Shown here one piece after another: positions 7,606 through 15,255 of a stretch of 31,963 nucleotides of DNA. The notes beneath the pieces are model-generated. The model saw nothing but the letters and a program-made list of their open reading frames with translations, had not been told where the DNA came from and made no database searches. The stretch's first letter is position 1. Every line of letters starts with the position of its first letter. Where the stretch lies: the NCBI GenBank assembly GCA_964502525.1, contig CAZCXH010000043.1, forward strand, positions 1 through 31,963, given 5' to 3'. Source of the DNA: DATLYB01 sp964502525. GTDB lineage: Bacteria; Bacteroidota; Bacteroidia; Chitinophagales; CAIOSU01. The translations under genes were made by a program, and so were the position numbers.

Positions 7606-9579
7606 TTAAAAATAATAATACACTTTATCCCTCCTGCTGTATTCTGCGGTTTGCGGCTTTGACGGATTGAAATCGGGCAACTTACGGCTGGGATTAACCG
7701 ACAATAAAATTCCAACCGCGCTGACATCAGGCGGAGGAGAAGGATAGAAAGTGACGCTGCTGCTGATGGTGCCGAAGAGGAAACTTTCATTATTCAGCCG
7801 CAGCCCAGCGCCCATGCCCCAATAAGGGCGGCTGTGTATTTGCCAATTATCCGCTTCGCTGACGTAACTGATGTCAGCAAACGATTGAAACCCGATGCGG
7901 AAGCCAAACAGATTCCACGGAGAGTAGATGCTGATACCTGCACCGGCACCGAGCACATTATTGCCGGAAACATCAAAGCTCTCAATTCCGGGAAGTATGT
8001 TGTAGTCGTAGAAATCAAGCCTGTCATTCAGGTAAGTGCGGTTGATGCCGTGAACATAGCGGAGCGTGAAGAAAAGCCTCTCTTTGAAGTCGCGCTGCGG
8101 GGCAATAAGCCGGGAGTAGTAGGAGCAGGTAAATTGCGCTGCTCCGTCTTCCAAAGTTTTTTGATGGATGAAACTGCCCAACTGCAGATTATTAAAGAAA
8201 TAGCCTGCCTTGCGGAAGTGTCTTCCGATGCTGATTCCGACCCCGGTGTAGTACCTGCTTACCGCTTCGCCCGCCTGATATCCCCCGGTGACGGTGAAAG
8301 AGCGGCCAACAGGAATATCTTCGGTGATGCCGAAGCGGAATAGCAAAATCTCTTTGTGAAATGAAGAGCGCGAGTATGTAAGCCCGACCAGTGAAAGGAT
8401 GTTGTCTTGAAAAAGGCGGCTGGAATCTTCAATATTCTCAGGTCGCTCTGTGAACTTGCTTAAAATACTTCGACCTGCAATGACAAAGGTGGTGTGATTA
8501 GCAAACTCCACGCTCTTTGTTTTAAGCGGAAAGCTGTGCCCATACCATCCATCCAAAAGGTGCCCGCCATATTCAAGCCGTGTTTCGCGGTCGTCATCAT
8601 CTTTTTGGTATGGCGATAAAATACGATAGAAGTAGGATACTCCTCCTGCATCGTGTATCTCGGTAGAAACGAAATCTCTATTAAACCCTCCGCCAGCGAG
8701 TACGCTGTCGGGCGTGTTGGCGTATTGAATGTCGGCCCGCATGTAAGTGCCGAAGATGCTTTGAACGGAATAACGCCCCTCGTAGCCGGGACGCCTCTCG
8801 GTGGAGATAATGAAGTTGTTGCGGAACTCATGTCCCAGCCCGAACATGTTTGCATCGCGCACCATCACTTCAATTTCATTGTAATCGGTGGGATTGAGCC
8901 CGAGGTCAATGGAAAAAACATCTTTGGTAATAACGAGGATGTCAACCGTGTCGGAGTTTTCCCTCGTCTCGCCATAGATGCGCACATCCTGAATGTATTC
9001 GAGAGAGCGCAGCAAGCGTTCGCTTTCAGCAAGGGTCAATGCACCGAGCACATCGCCTTCATCGAAAAGCAGGTTGTTAAGGATGACTCTTTTGTTTGTG
9101 ATTGCGTGAATGGCGTTACCTGTATTGATCAGCCCGTCCTTCAGAATTTTTACGGTGTCGTCAATATTGGTGCCGAACGGTTCCAATCGCATGAGGCGAA
9201 TGCTGCCGACTGTTTTCCCTTCGAAGTGGGATTGGCCCTTCCGGAAAACGTAGCGGTTGCCTTCCTCTTCCCCTACGTACATGTATTTATAGTAGAAGCG
9301 CACATGCCAGCGCTTCTTTACCTTCAGGATGTTTGTATCTGCGGGAATAACGGTGTCGCTTTTCACCACTGCGGATGAGTCGGCATAAATCAGCTTGTAA
9401 TATTTCTTCAGTCGAAGACTGTCAGCTTCTTGCGCAAAGGATTTAACCGGCAATGAAAACTGCGCCAGAATGAGGAGCAATAAAATTGAAAACGAGAGTT
9501 TTTGAATGCTCAATATGGAACGCGTTGGATTGAAACAAACCCGTGCAAGATAAAAGAAATGAAATTTTCCTCCTTTCAT
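7606..9579 (-). CDS. Omp85/BamA-like outer-membrane protein with POTRA-like N-terminus
   Basis: A 657-residue protein. After a signal peptide (core SFSILLLLILAQFSLPVKSF, then AQ) comes a POTRA-like region (GSIRLMRLEPFGTNIDDTVK; LTLAESERLLRSLEYIQDVR; VDILVITKDVF), about residues 120-225. It is followed by a long beta-barrel region rich in alternating aromatic strands, ending PDFNPSKPQTAEYSRRDKVYYYF with a C-terminal Phe. This matches the Omp85 superfamily in a short form with fewer POTRA units than BamA, closer to TamA/SAM-like proteins. ATG 9579 is the only ATG before the signal peptide, leaving a long N-region. A TTG at 9513 would start right at the signal peptide and is a fair alternative. 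The octaheme cytochrome gene follows on the same strand. Confidence 0.82.
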   Translation of the reverse strand: MKGGKFHFFYLARVCFNPTRSILSIQKLSFSILLLLILAQFSLPVKSFAQEADSLRLKKYYKLIYADSSAVVKSDTVIPADTNILKVKKRWHVRFYYKYMYVGEEEGNRYVFRKGQSHFEGKTVGSIRLMRLEPFGTNIDDTVKILKDGLINTGNAIHAITNKRVILNNLLFDEGDVLGALTLAESERLLRSLEYIQDVRIYGETRENSDTVDILVITKDVFSIDLGLNPTDYNEIEVMVRDANMFGLGHEFRNNFIISTERRPGYEGRYSVQSIFGTYMRADIQYANTPDSVLAGGGFNRDFVSTEIHDAGGVSYFYRILSPYQKDDDDRETRLEYGGHLLDGWYGHSFPLKTKSVEFANHTTFVIAGRSILSKFTERPENIEDSSRLFQDNILSLVGLTYSRSSFHKEILLFRFGITEDIPVGRSFTVTGGYQAGEAVSRYYTGVGISIGRHFRKAGYFFNNLQLGSFIHQKTLEDGAAQFTCSYYSRLIAPQRDFKERLFFTLRYVHGINRTYLNDRLDFYDYNILPGIESFDVSGNNVLGAGAGISIYSPWNLFGFRIGFQSFADISYVSEADNWQIHSRPYWGMGAGLRLNNESFLFGTISSSVTFYPSPPPDVSAVGILLSVNPSRKLPDFNPSKPQTAEYSRRDKVYYYF

Positions 9580-9645
9580 TTATGGGCAGTTCCAAAAATT
9601 CTACCACTCACTCCCTCTCCTTCCGGAGATTGCCTATGCACACAT

Positions 9646-9774
9646 CTTTAAGAAATACAGAAACCGCAGGGGAACACAGAGAAATACATCACAGAGGTAA
9701 AAGAGAACACAAAATCCTCCTCTGCTTCCTCTGTGTAAGCCTCTGCGTATCTCGCGGTTTCTGTATTTTTAAAG
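9646..9774. repeat. 129-bp inverted repeat of the CACAGAG intergenic family
   Basis: CTTTAAGAAATACAGAAACC at the left (9646-9665, continuing GC) is matched at the right end (9754-9774) by its reverse complement with a single one-base gap. The interior holds ACACAGAGAAATACATCACA then GAGG on the left, and CCTCTGTGTAAGCCTCTGCG on the right, again inverted. The ACCGC...CACAGAG/CTCTGTG...GCGGTTT text is a well-known kind of intergenic palindrome in many bacterial phyla (recall). An open frame through it on the plus strand (9543-9827) is a translation of the repeat, not a gene. Confidence 0.75.
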
Positions 9775-10063
9775 AGAATAGTAATACATTTTTAGAATAT
9801 ATTGACATGAAGCAAATCCTTGCCTGACGCATCAGGTATGGGCAAAAGAATAACCGTAACAGCAAAAGTATTTTGCTATTCGGAGGCGCATCGGGAACAG
9901 TTCTTGGCGAACAAACCGGGCTGCTTGGCTGGAAAGAAGTTGCGCATGTTTAAGAATAATCTTCAACGACAAGCGCATCTCAAAACATGCTTCGGTTTTT
10001 TGAGCAATAAAATTCTGAACGAGAAGAAGGGAAAGATTGAAAGAGTTTTTCGGGGTCAGTGCG
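9775..10063. other. Gene-poor spacer with open frames on both strands
   Basis: Between the inverted repeat and the sulfatase gene lies a stretch open on both strands (plus 9820-10113, 97 codons; minus 9832-10086, 84 codons). Neither product has a recognisable motif, signal peptide or membrane helix, and both run into the 3' end of the sulfatase gene. Small inverted repeats are present: AGCAAAA-gta-TTTTGCT at 9861-9877 (perfect 7-bp arms) and GCATGTTT (9944-9951) against AAACATGC (9983-9990). I regard it as a non-coding or decayed repeat-like sequence rather than a gene. Confidence 0.4.
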
Positions 10064-12439
10064 TTAGCTCGCAGGATGCGTTTCAATCGTTACCGATTGA
10101 ATCTTGCCGGTGAATTTTTCTTTCCCGTGATAATCAGGGTTCACGGGCGTGTTTTCATCAGTGCCCACATCGGCTGATTCGTCAATGCCGAAGGTGTTGC
10201 TGTTGGTTTTTGCAATCTTTCCTTCACCGATTTTATTTCCATTGAGTGAAATTGTTGCCGTGCCACCGCCTCCGCGTCCGCCTTCGTAGGCGAAATCAAG
10301 TTTGATGGTATGCTTTCCCGCTGGTACTTTCTGAGTTGCTGTAATACTATACGTCTCCAATCCCACCCAATTGTAAAAGTAGGTTGGCTTGCCGCCTATC
10401 ATGTAAAAACTCCATCCGCCAAAGTCACCACCCTGGCAAACAATGACTCCGCTCGCATTGGCGGGAACGTCCACTTCAGCAGTCATCGTAAGCGAAGTGT
10501 TTTTGATATTGATGAAAGCATTCTCTGGAATTCCAATCGCACCTTCGTAAAGCGTGAGTTTTGTTTTGCCGTTCATCAAATCTGGTCTGCCGGCAATGGC
10601 AGGGTCAAGACGCTCGATGCTGCGGTCATCAATCGGCAGCACGTTATATTTCACGGCTTCTTCCATGAACTTCTTTTTCAATTCTTCCAGCTTCTCCGGA
10701 TTTTTTTCAGCAAGATTATTCGCCTGACTGAAATCTTCATTCACGTTGTAGAGCTCCCACACATCCTCTGCGAGCGGGCGCCTCGGCTGTAATTCCCACG
10801 GAGCTTTGTGAATGGTTCCGGCAAACCAACCGTCATGATAAATGGCGCGGTTGCCAATCATTTCAAAGTATTGTGTTTTACGAGCGTCAGGCGCAGTGGC
10901 ATTGTCGAATGAATAGGCCATGCTCACGCCCTCGATGGGACGCTGCGCAATGCCATTCACCGTTTTTGGCGCGGGAACTCCCGCTGCTTCATAAATCGTT
11001 GGCGCGATGTCAATCACATGATGGAACTGCGAGCGCACTTCCCCTTTTGATTTGATACCGGCAGGCCAGTGCGCTACCATTCCGTTTCTTGTTCCGCCAA
11101 AGTTGGAGGCAACTTGCTTCGCCCATGTGAAAGGCGTATTACCCGCCACCGCCCATCCGGCCGCAAAATGATTGTAGGTGTGTTCTGTTCCCAATTCATC
11201 AATTTTTTTCAACTGCATTTCGAGTGTTTCCTGCACCCCATTGAAATAGGTGTTTTCATTATACACGCCAATCATGCCGCCTTCTGCGCTGGAGCCGTTG
11301 TCGCCCACAATATAAAAGATAAGCGTGTTGTCCAACTCGCCCCTTGCTTCAAGCGCGTCAATCAGCCTGCCCACTTCATGGTCAGTATGCTCGGCAAATC
11401 CTGCGAACACTTCCATTTGTCTTTCAAACAGCCGCTTTTCATCAGCGGTGAGTTTGTCCCAATCTTTAATGTCGGCAGGTTTCGGAGCAAGCACCGTGTT
11501 TTCCGGAACTACGCCCAACGCCTTTTGTCTTGCCAATGTTTCTTCACGCACTTTATCCCATCCCTGCGAAAATTTTCCCTTGTATTTTTCAATGTATTCT
11601 TTAGGCGCATGATGCGGAGCATGAGTCGCACCGGTAGCGAAGTACATGTAGAAAGGCTTGTCAGGCGTGAGCGATTGCTGCGTGTTCATCCACGCAAGCG
11701 CCTGGTTCGTCATGTCGTTGGTGAAATGATAGTTGGGGTCGTCCACGTTGGGATATACGCGCGTGGTGCCGTCATACACCATCGGATGCCACTGGTTGGT
11801 TTCACCGCCAATGAAGCCATAGAACTTGTCGAAGCCGGAGCCGGTGGGCCAGCGGTCATACGGACCGGAAACTGAACCTTCCCACGGTGGCGTTTCGTGA
11901 TATTTTCCAAAAGCTGCGGTGCTGTATCCGTTCAGGCGAAGCACTTCCGCTATCGTAGTGATGCTCTGCGGACGAATGCCCGTATTGCCGGGAAAAGCGG
12001 TAGCCACTTCCATGATTGCTCCCGCATTGTTGGAGTGATGATTATATCCGGTGAGCAATGCCGTGCGCGTGGGGGAACATAATGCCGTAGTGTGAAAACG
12101 GTTGTACTTCAATCCGTTTTCAGCAAGTTTCTCCAATGTCGGCATGTGAATGGGACCACCGAATGCGCTCGAATGACCGAAGCCGAAATCGTCAATCAAA
12201 ACAATCAGCACGTTAGGCGCCCTCTCCGGGGCTTTCACTTCAAACCGTTGTGGGGCTTTGGCATTGCGCGCATCCAGCTCCGTGATAGCCGGATAAGTTG
12301 GCTCTTTAATGGGAAGAACGGTGCGGTCAATTTCTCCAGTTTCTGCCGGTTGCGTGGAGGATTGTTCGGTTTGCTGTTGCGGTTGCTCGTTGCAGGCAAA
12401 AAGCAACGCACAACATGCAAAAACATATAATTTTTTCAT
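10064..12439 (-). CDS. Arylsulfatase lipoprotein with C-terminal beta-sandwich domain
   Basis: A 791-residue sulfatase. ATG 12439 begins MKKLYVFACCALLFAC, a lipoprotein signal with Cys16; the frame extends to 12511 without a signal. The catalytic domain shows NVLIVLIDDFGFGHSSAFGG (metal-binding DD at about 83-84), the formylglycine motif CSPTR in HTTALCSPTRTALLTG (Cys121), AAFGKYHETPPWE, HAPHHAP and IFYIVGDNGSSAEGG (second metal site). These features fit the large arylsulfatase group near SulfAtlas S1_4 (assignment from memory). From about residue 620 a beta-sandwich, lectin-like domain follows (SLTMTAEVDVPANASGVIV; GKHTIKLDFAYEGG). The enzyme would cleave sulfate esters outside the cytoplasm after Cys is oxidised by a formylglycine-generating enzyme not coded here. 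It lies 34 bases after the small helical protein gene, likely one operon. Confidence 0.93.
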   Translation of the reverse strand: MKKLYVFACCALLFACNEQPQQQTEQSSTQPAETGEIDRTVLPIKEPTYPAITELDARNAKAPQRFEVKAPERAPNVLIVLIDDFGFGHSSAFGGPIHMPTLEKLAENGLKYNRFHTTALCSPTRTALLTGYNHHSNNAGAIMEVATAFPGNTGIRPQSITTIAEVLRLNGYSTAAFGKYHETPPWEGSVSGPYDRWPTGSGFDKFYGFIGGETNQWHPMVYDGTTRVYPNVDDPNYHFTNDMTNQALAWMNTQQSLTPDKPFYMYFATGATHAPHHAPKEYIEKYKGKFSQGWDKVREETLARQKALGVVPENTVLAPKPADIKDWDKLTADEKRLFERQMEVFAGFAEHTDHEVGRLIDALEARGELDNTLIFYIVGDNGSSAEGGMIGVYNENTYFNGVQETLEMQLKKIDELGTEHTYNHFAAGWAVAGNTPFTWAKQVASNFGGTRNGMVAHWPAGIKSKGEVRSQFHHVIDIAPTIYEAAGVPAPKTVNGIAQRPIEGVSMAYSFDNATAPDARKTQYFEMIGNRAIYHDGWFAGTIHKAPWELQPRRPLAEDVWELYNVNEDFSQANNLAEKNPEKLEELKKKFMEEAVKYNVLPIDDRSIERLDPAIAGRPDLMNGKTKLTLYEGAIGIPENAFINIKNTSLTMTAEVDVPANASGVIVCQGGDFGGWSFYMIGGKPTYFYNWVGLETYSITATQKVPAGKHTIKLDFAYEGGRGGGGTATISLNGNKIGEGKIAKTNSNTFGIDESADVGTDENTPVNPDYHGKEKFTGKIQSVTIETHPAS

Positions 12440-12473
12440 GGAGGATATTTTTTCTAAAACTTCTGAATATGGC

Positions 12474-12932
12474 TCAATAAACCAGCGGTAAATTTTGCGC
12501 AAACTGCACATCCACCAGTTTCAGTATTTGATTTTCCACCTGCACGAACCGCGCTGCGCGGATGGGTGTCATTTCCTTTGAAAACTTCTTGAAATATTTC
12601 TTCAGCAGCTTGGTGCGCTCCGCTTCGAGGGCAAAGGCTTCATTCACGATTTCAGTCGCCTTTTCCGCACTCATCTTTTCATGGTTGTTGGCGTAATCCT
12701 GAATAAGGCGCAGGCGTTTGTCCATAATGACGGCCAGTTTCTTTTCATACTCGCGGTAAATAGGCCAGAAAACGGCTGATTCATCGGTGCTGAATCCCAT
12801 TGCAGCGGTGATGAGCGTTGCCTTTTCGGTTTGCAGGTCTTTGCGAATCAGTTCCAGCAGGTCGCGTTCCTGTGAAAATACGGTGAAAGAAAAAAAAAGG
12901 AGGACAAGGATGGTGAAAATATTTTTGTTCAT
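12474..12932 (-). CDS. Small helical periplasmic protein (Spy/CpxP-like character)
   Basis: A 152-residue protein with a signal peptide (MNKNIFTILVLLFFSFTVFS, then Q). The mature part is almost all charged helix: ERDLLELIRKDLQTEKATLI, YREYEKKLAVIMDKRLRLIQ, AERTKLLKKYFKKFSKEMTP, then AARFVQVENQILKLVDVQ. The layout recalls the Spy/CpxP (LTxxQ) type of periplasmic chaperone or sensor, but the LTxxQ motif is not clear. ATG 12932 begins the signal peptide; the upstream extension to 13079 overlaps the FISUMP gene and is not coding in this frame. A TACTTTTG box at 12977-12970 could give it its own promoter. The sulfatase gene follows after 34 bases, so both may be co-transcribed. Confidence 0.75.
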   Translation of the reverse strand: MNKNIFTILVLLFFSFTVFSQERDLLELIRKDLQTEKATLITAAMGFSTDESAVFWPIYREYEKKLAVIMDKRLRLIQDYANNHEKMSAEKATEIVNEAFALEAERTKLLKKYFKKFSKEMTPIRAARFVQVENQILKLVDVQFAQNLPLVY

Positions 12933-12969
12933 GGTTTGGTTTTTAGGATTAAGAAGAAAATATTTTTCG

Positions 12970-12977
12970 CAAAAGTA
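12970..12977 (-). promoter_or_regulatory. Candidate -7 promoter box (TACTTTTG)
   Basis: Read on the minus strand, TACTTTTG fits TAnnTTTG exactly and lies 38 bases before the ATG at 12932. It would transcribe the small helical protein and the sulfatase. No -33 TTG is visible at the normal distance, so the box alone supports it. Confidence 0.4.
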
Positions 12978-12985
12978 TCGCCAGT

Positions 12986-13555
12986 CTAATTCTTCACGCA
13001 CCTGCACGCCTGCCCGTTCACTTTGATCGCCTGGCTTTCGTAAGTGTCGGAGGTGTTTTTCAGAAACCGCTGCACCCATGCGCGATCGGTGTTATAGTCG
13101 CTTGAAGTCCAGTAAGCGCCATGTTCTTTGATAGTTAAAAACTGATTTTCTGCCAGGCCATACACGCCATGCAGTGTTGCATTAAACCCGCTGGGTCCGC
13201 CCGTAATGAGATTTTTGTAGGAGGTTTCGTTATCGCCATAATTCGCTATAAGTTTTTCCCACTCCTCTTTTGACGGCAGATGCCATCCATCAGGGCAGGC
13301 TCTCTTGGCGTTTTCCCAGTCATACAGTCTTCCGAACTTCTCGCAGTTGCCTGCACTGTTTTTATAGCAATAGCTTGCATGTGTTTCCGCGAGTTTATAG
13401 TTAAGGTTTTGAGCCATCCAAACCTGGTCGCCAATTTTTACCGTTTTATACACCTTGCCATCGCGGGGGTCGGTCAAATCCTCATCCGCTGAAAAAGGAA
13501 TGAAAACACTGCTTGTTAAAATCAATATGGCTGAAAGAGAATACAACGCTTTCAT
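12986..13555 (-). CDS. FISUMP-domain secreted protein
   Basis: A 189-residue protein of the Fibrobacter succinogenes major paralogous domain family (TIGR02145), after a signal peptide of about 20 residues (MKALYSLSAILILTSSVFIP). Family marks in order: TDPRDGKVYKTVKIGDQVWM then AQNLNYK; SYCYKNSAGNCEKFGRLYDW; CPDGWHLPSKEEWEKL; AYWTSSDYN; and QACRCVKN at the C-terminus. This is a single-domain, full-length member. The family is abundant on the surface of Fibrobacter and some Bacteroidota, with a C-type-lectin/formylglycine-enzyme-like fold; its role is not established. It lies 21 bases downstream of the Tyr-rich lipoprotein gene and just upstream of the small helical protein gene, all on the minus strand. 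Confidence 0.88.
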   Translation of the reverse strand: MKALYSLSAILILTSSVFIPFSADEDLTDPRDGKVYKTVKIGDQVWMAQNLNYKLAETHASYCYKNSAGNCEKFGRLYDWENAKRACPDGWHLPSKEEWEKLIANYGDNETSYKNLITGGPSGFNATLHGVYGLAENQFLTIKEHGAYWTSSDYNTDRAWVQRFLKNTSDTYESQAIKVNGQACRCVKN

Positions 13556-13576
13556 GGAATTATTTTTATAATGTAA

Positions 13577-14269
13577 CTATTTTTTTGCGGGGGCTGTGAA
13601 AATCTTGTCATACATCATTCCGCTCACCACTTCCTCAGCCCAGTCCTTCGCACCGGAGCCGATGTTTGCGGGGTCAACCGCCTCGCACTGTGCCGACCAG
13701 GTAAGGGTTTCATCATCCACACCATAGAAGTTCGACTCAAGGTAATATGTCGTTTGATCCTCATAGTATCCTTCCTCGTGGACAGTTTCATACACAGTGC
13801 TGTAATAATTGTAGTAGTTGTTGTAGTAAGGGTAATATTGATTGTAATATCCGTTGGGGTGATAAACGGGATTAGCCGTTGTTACCGGCTGCGTATAGGT
13901 TTGCCCCTGCACATACACCTGCTCGGTTTTCACATCAAGTATGCTGAGCACGAGCAAGCCGTCAATGCTTTTTTCTTTCAGCGCCTGTGCAACAGCCGCT
14001 TTTTCAAGCTGCACATCGGGATTGAAGTTGGGAAAAACATCGAGCGTTGAAACGGCATTGACGCCTTCTTTCTTAAGCTCCTTCACCATGGCGCCTTCCA
14101 CCACCGCGCGCCCGGAGGTGTTTTTACCGATGGCGAGGACGAGAACCTTCTTGTATGTTTTGGCAGTGTAGCCCTGTTTCGTCCATGAAGACGTGAGGAG
14201 AGCGGATGAGCACGATGATAGAATGACAATAATGCAACTGACGCTGAATGCTTTCAGGATGTTTTTCAT
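13577..14269 (-). CDS. Tyr-rich lipoprotein, paralogue of the gene at 16578-17228
   Basis: A 230-residue lipoprotein (signal MKNILKAFSVSCIIVILSSC, Cys20). The N-terminal half looks like an alpha/beta fold (YKKVLVLAIGKNTSGRAVVE; VKELKKEGVNAVSTLDVF; SIDGLLVLSILDVKTE). Residues 141-175 are dominated by Tyr and Asn (YYNQYYPYYNNYYNYYSTVY, then GYYEDQTTYY). The C-terminal part (LESNFYGVDDETLTWSAQ...) aligns with LYDVATEKLIWTGQ of the 16578-17228 protein. The two also share the lipobox, the N-terminal fold and the Tyr-rich segment at the same place, so they are diverged paralogues transcribed in opposite directions. Function is unknown; the Tyr-rich part could be an exposed or adhesive segment. Confidence 0.8.
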   Translation of the reverse strand: MKNILKAFSVSCIIVILSSCSSALLTSSWTKQGYTAKTYKKVLVLAIGKNTSGRAVVEGAMVKELKKEGVNAVSTLDVFPNFNPDVQLEKAAVAQALKEKSIDGLLVLSILDVKTEQVYVQGQTYTQPVTTANPVYHPNGYYNQYYPYYNNYYNYYSTVYETVHEEGYYEDQTTYYLESNFYGVDDETLTWSAQCEAVDPANIGSGAKDWAEEVVSGMMYDKIFTAPAKK

Positions 14270-14296
14270 TGGCGGCTTTTAATTTTGTTTCAGCGG

Positions 14297-14304
14297 CAAA
14301 AGTA
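14297..14304 (-). promoter_or_regulatory. Candidate -7 promoter box (TACTTTTG)
   Basis: On the minus strand TACTTTTG matches TAnnTTTG exactly, 28 bases before the ATG of the Tyr-rich lipoprotein at 14269. A TTTG lies further upstream but with spacing of about 26 bases, longer than usual. Confidence 0.45.
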
Positions 14305-14393
14305 ATGAGAAAACGATTGATTTTGCATCCCAAAGTAAAACCAGGGTGCACGACAATTTTTCGCATCGCCCCTCCAGAAGCGCCCGCCCCTCG

Positions 14394-14492
14394 TCCGCCA
14401 CAGGCGGAGGGATTCCTGCGCGCAAAGCAGCTATTTCCTTCAAAGATTAGGAATGCACTATGTTATTCCCCTCCTTGGAGGGGCTGGGGTGG
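14394..14492. repeat. Two short palindromes in the divergent spacer (Bacteroidota GGAGGGG repeat)
   Basis: The 14270-14581 spacer between two divergent genes holds TCCGCC-aca-GGCGGA (14394-14408) and CCCCTCC-tt-GGAGGGG followed by CTGGGGTGGG (14468-14492). The second is, from memory, a frequent intergenic repeat in Bacteroidota (CCCCTCCTT..GGAGGGG.TGGGG.GGG). No gene lies between them. Confidence 0.55.
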
Positions 14493-14531
14493 GCGAGAAA
14501 AATTATCGTACACCCTCTTTGACTAATATCA

Positions 14532-14561
14532 TTTTGAAGTTCTTGGAAAGTGGCATCTTTG
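14532..14561 (+). promoter_or_regulatory. Candidate promoter for the surface cluster (-33 TTTTG, -7 CATCTTTG)
   Basis: TTTTG at 14532-14536 and CATCTTTG at 14554-14561 are separated by 17 bases and end 20 bases before the ATG at 14582. The -7 box has one mismatch to TAnnTTTG (C for T at the first base). Position and spacing fit a Bacteroidota housekeeping promoter for the plus-strand cluster beginning at 14582. Confidence 0.5.
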
Positions 14562-14581
14562 CCAATCAAAATAAACTAAAT

Positions 14582-15235
14582 ATGCTGTTTAAGAAAAGAA
14601 ACTTGTTCGTTTTAGCTGTGGCGTTGTTGGTGATTGTCACCGCGCCATCTTGCAATCTTTATCCGGATAGTGAAACCAGGGTGGAAGACCTTGACATTAC
14701 AGTCACCAATTATGACAAAGGGAATGATTTTTCACAAAACAAAACCTACAGCATTGTGGATGAGGTGGTGGAGGTGGATGATGACACAACGAATCCTCCT
14801 GACGTCATTACCAACAGCGCGCTTATAATACAGCAAATTGATGCTAACATGCAGGCGCTGGGTTATGACAAGATTCCTGACAATACCATTACCGTGCCTG
14901 ATGTGAGAATCACCGCTGTGGCCACCAGCACCACCACCTGGTTCTACTACTATTACTATTACTGGGATTACTGGTATTGGTGGGGCTATTATCCTTGTTG
15001 CTATTATTATCCTCCAACGTATCCGGTTATTGAATCATATACCACCGGAACCCTTGTTATGCAAATGGCTCAGTTCAAAGGCGTGGCATCTGGCGACTCG
15101 GTGAAAACCGTTTGGACAGGCGTTGTAAATGGCTTGCTGGATGAAGACACGCCTGCCAACCTGAAAACGAGAATTAAAAGGTCAATTGATGAGGCATTCG
15201 AGCAATCTCCCTATTTGAACGTAAACGGCAATTAA
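14582..15235 (+). CDS. DUF4136-like lipoprotein with an extreme aromatic low-complexity loop
   Basis: A 217-residue lipoprotein: signal MLFKKRNLFVLAVALLVIVT then APSC (Cys24). The mature fold matches DUF4136: DFSQNKTYSIVDEV near the N-terminus, ALIIQQIDANMQALGYDK (helix carrying the Q-I-x-x-x-M-x-x-x-G pattern), then VRITAVATSTTTW, and a closing QFKGVASGDSVKTVWTGVVN with an ARIKRS-type helix. Residues 120-148 are a loop with 20 Tyr, Trp or Phe out of 29, including six Tyr in a row and one CC pair. ATG 14582 was chosen because it begins the lipoprotein signal and follows the promoter at 14532-14561. First gene of a plus-strand run; the next gene starts 20 bases later. Function unknown, probably envelope-associated. 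Confidence 0.82.
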   Translation: MLFKKRNLFVLAVALLVIVTAPSCNLYPDSETRVEDLDITVTNYDKGNDFSQNKTYSIVDEVVEVDDDTTNPPDVITNSALIIQQIDANMQALGYDKIPDNTITVPDVRITAVATSTTTWFYYYYYYWDYWYWWGYYPCCYYYPPTYPVIESYTTGTLVMQMAQFKGVASGDSVKTVWTGVVNGLLDEDTPANLKTRIKRSIDEAFEQSPYLNVNGN

Positions 15236-15255
15236 TAATCCTTAAAAAACTAACC

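Noticed and set aside
9543..9827. Plus-strand 94-codon open frame with a Cys-rich hydrophobic centre
   Set aside because: Its middle is a translation of the CACAGAG inverted repeat; the hydrophobic appearance is an artefact.
12933..13079. Upstream extension of the small helical protein
   Set aside because: It overlaps the FISUMP gene in another frame, and the signal peptide starts at 12932.
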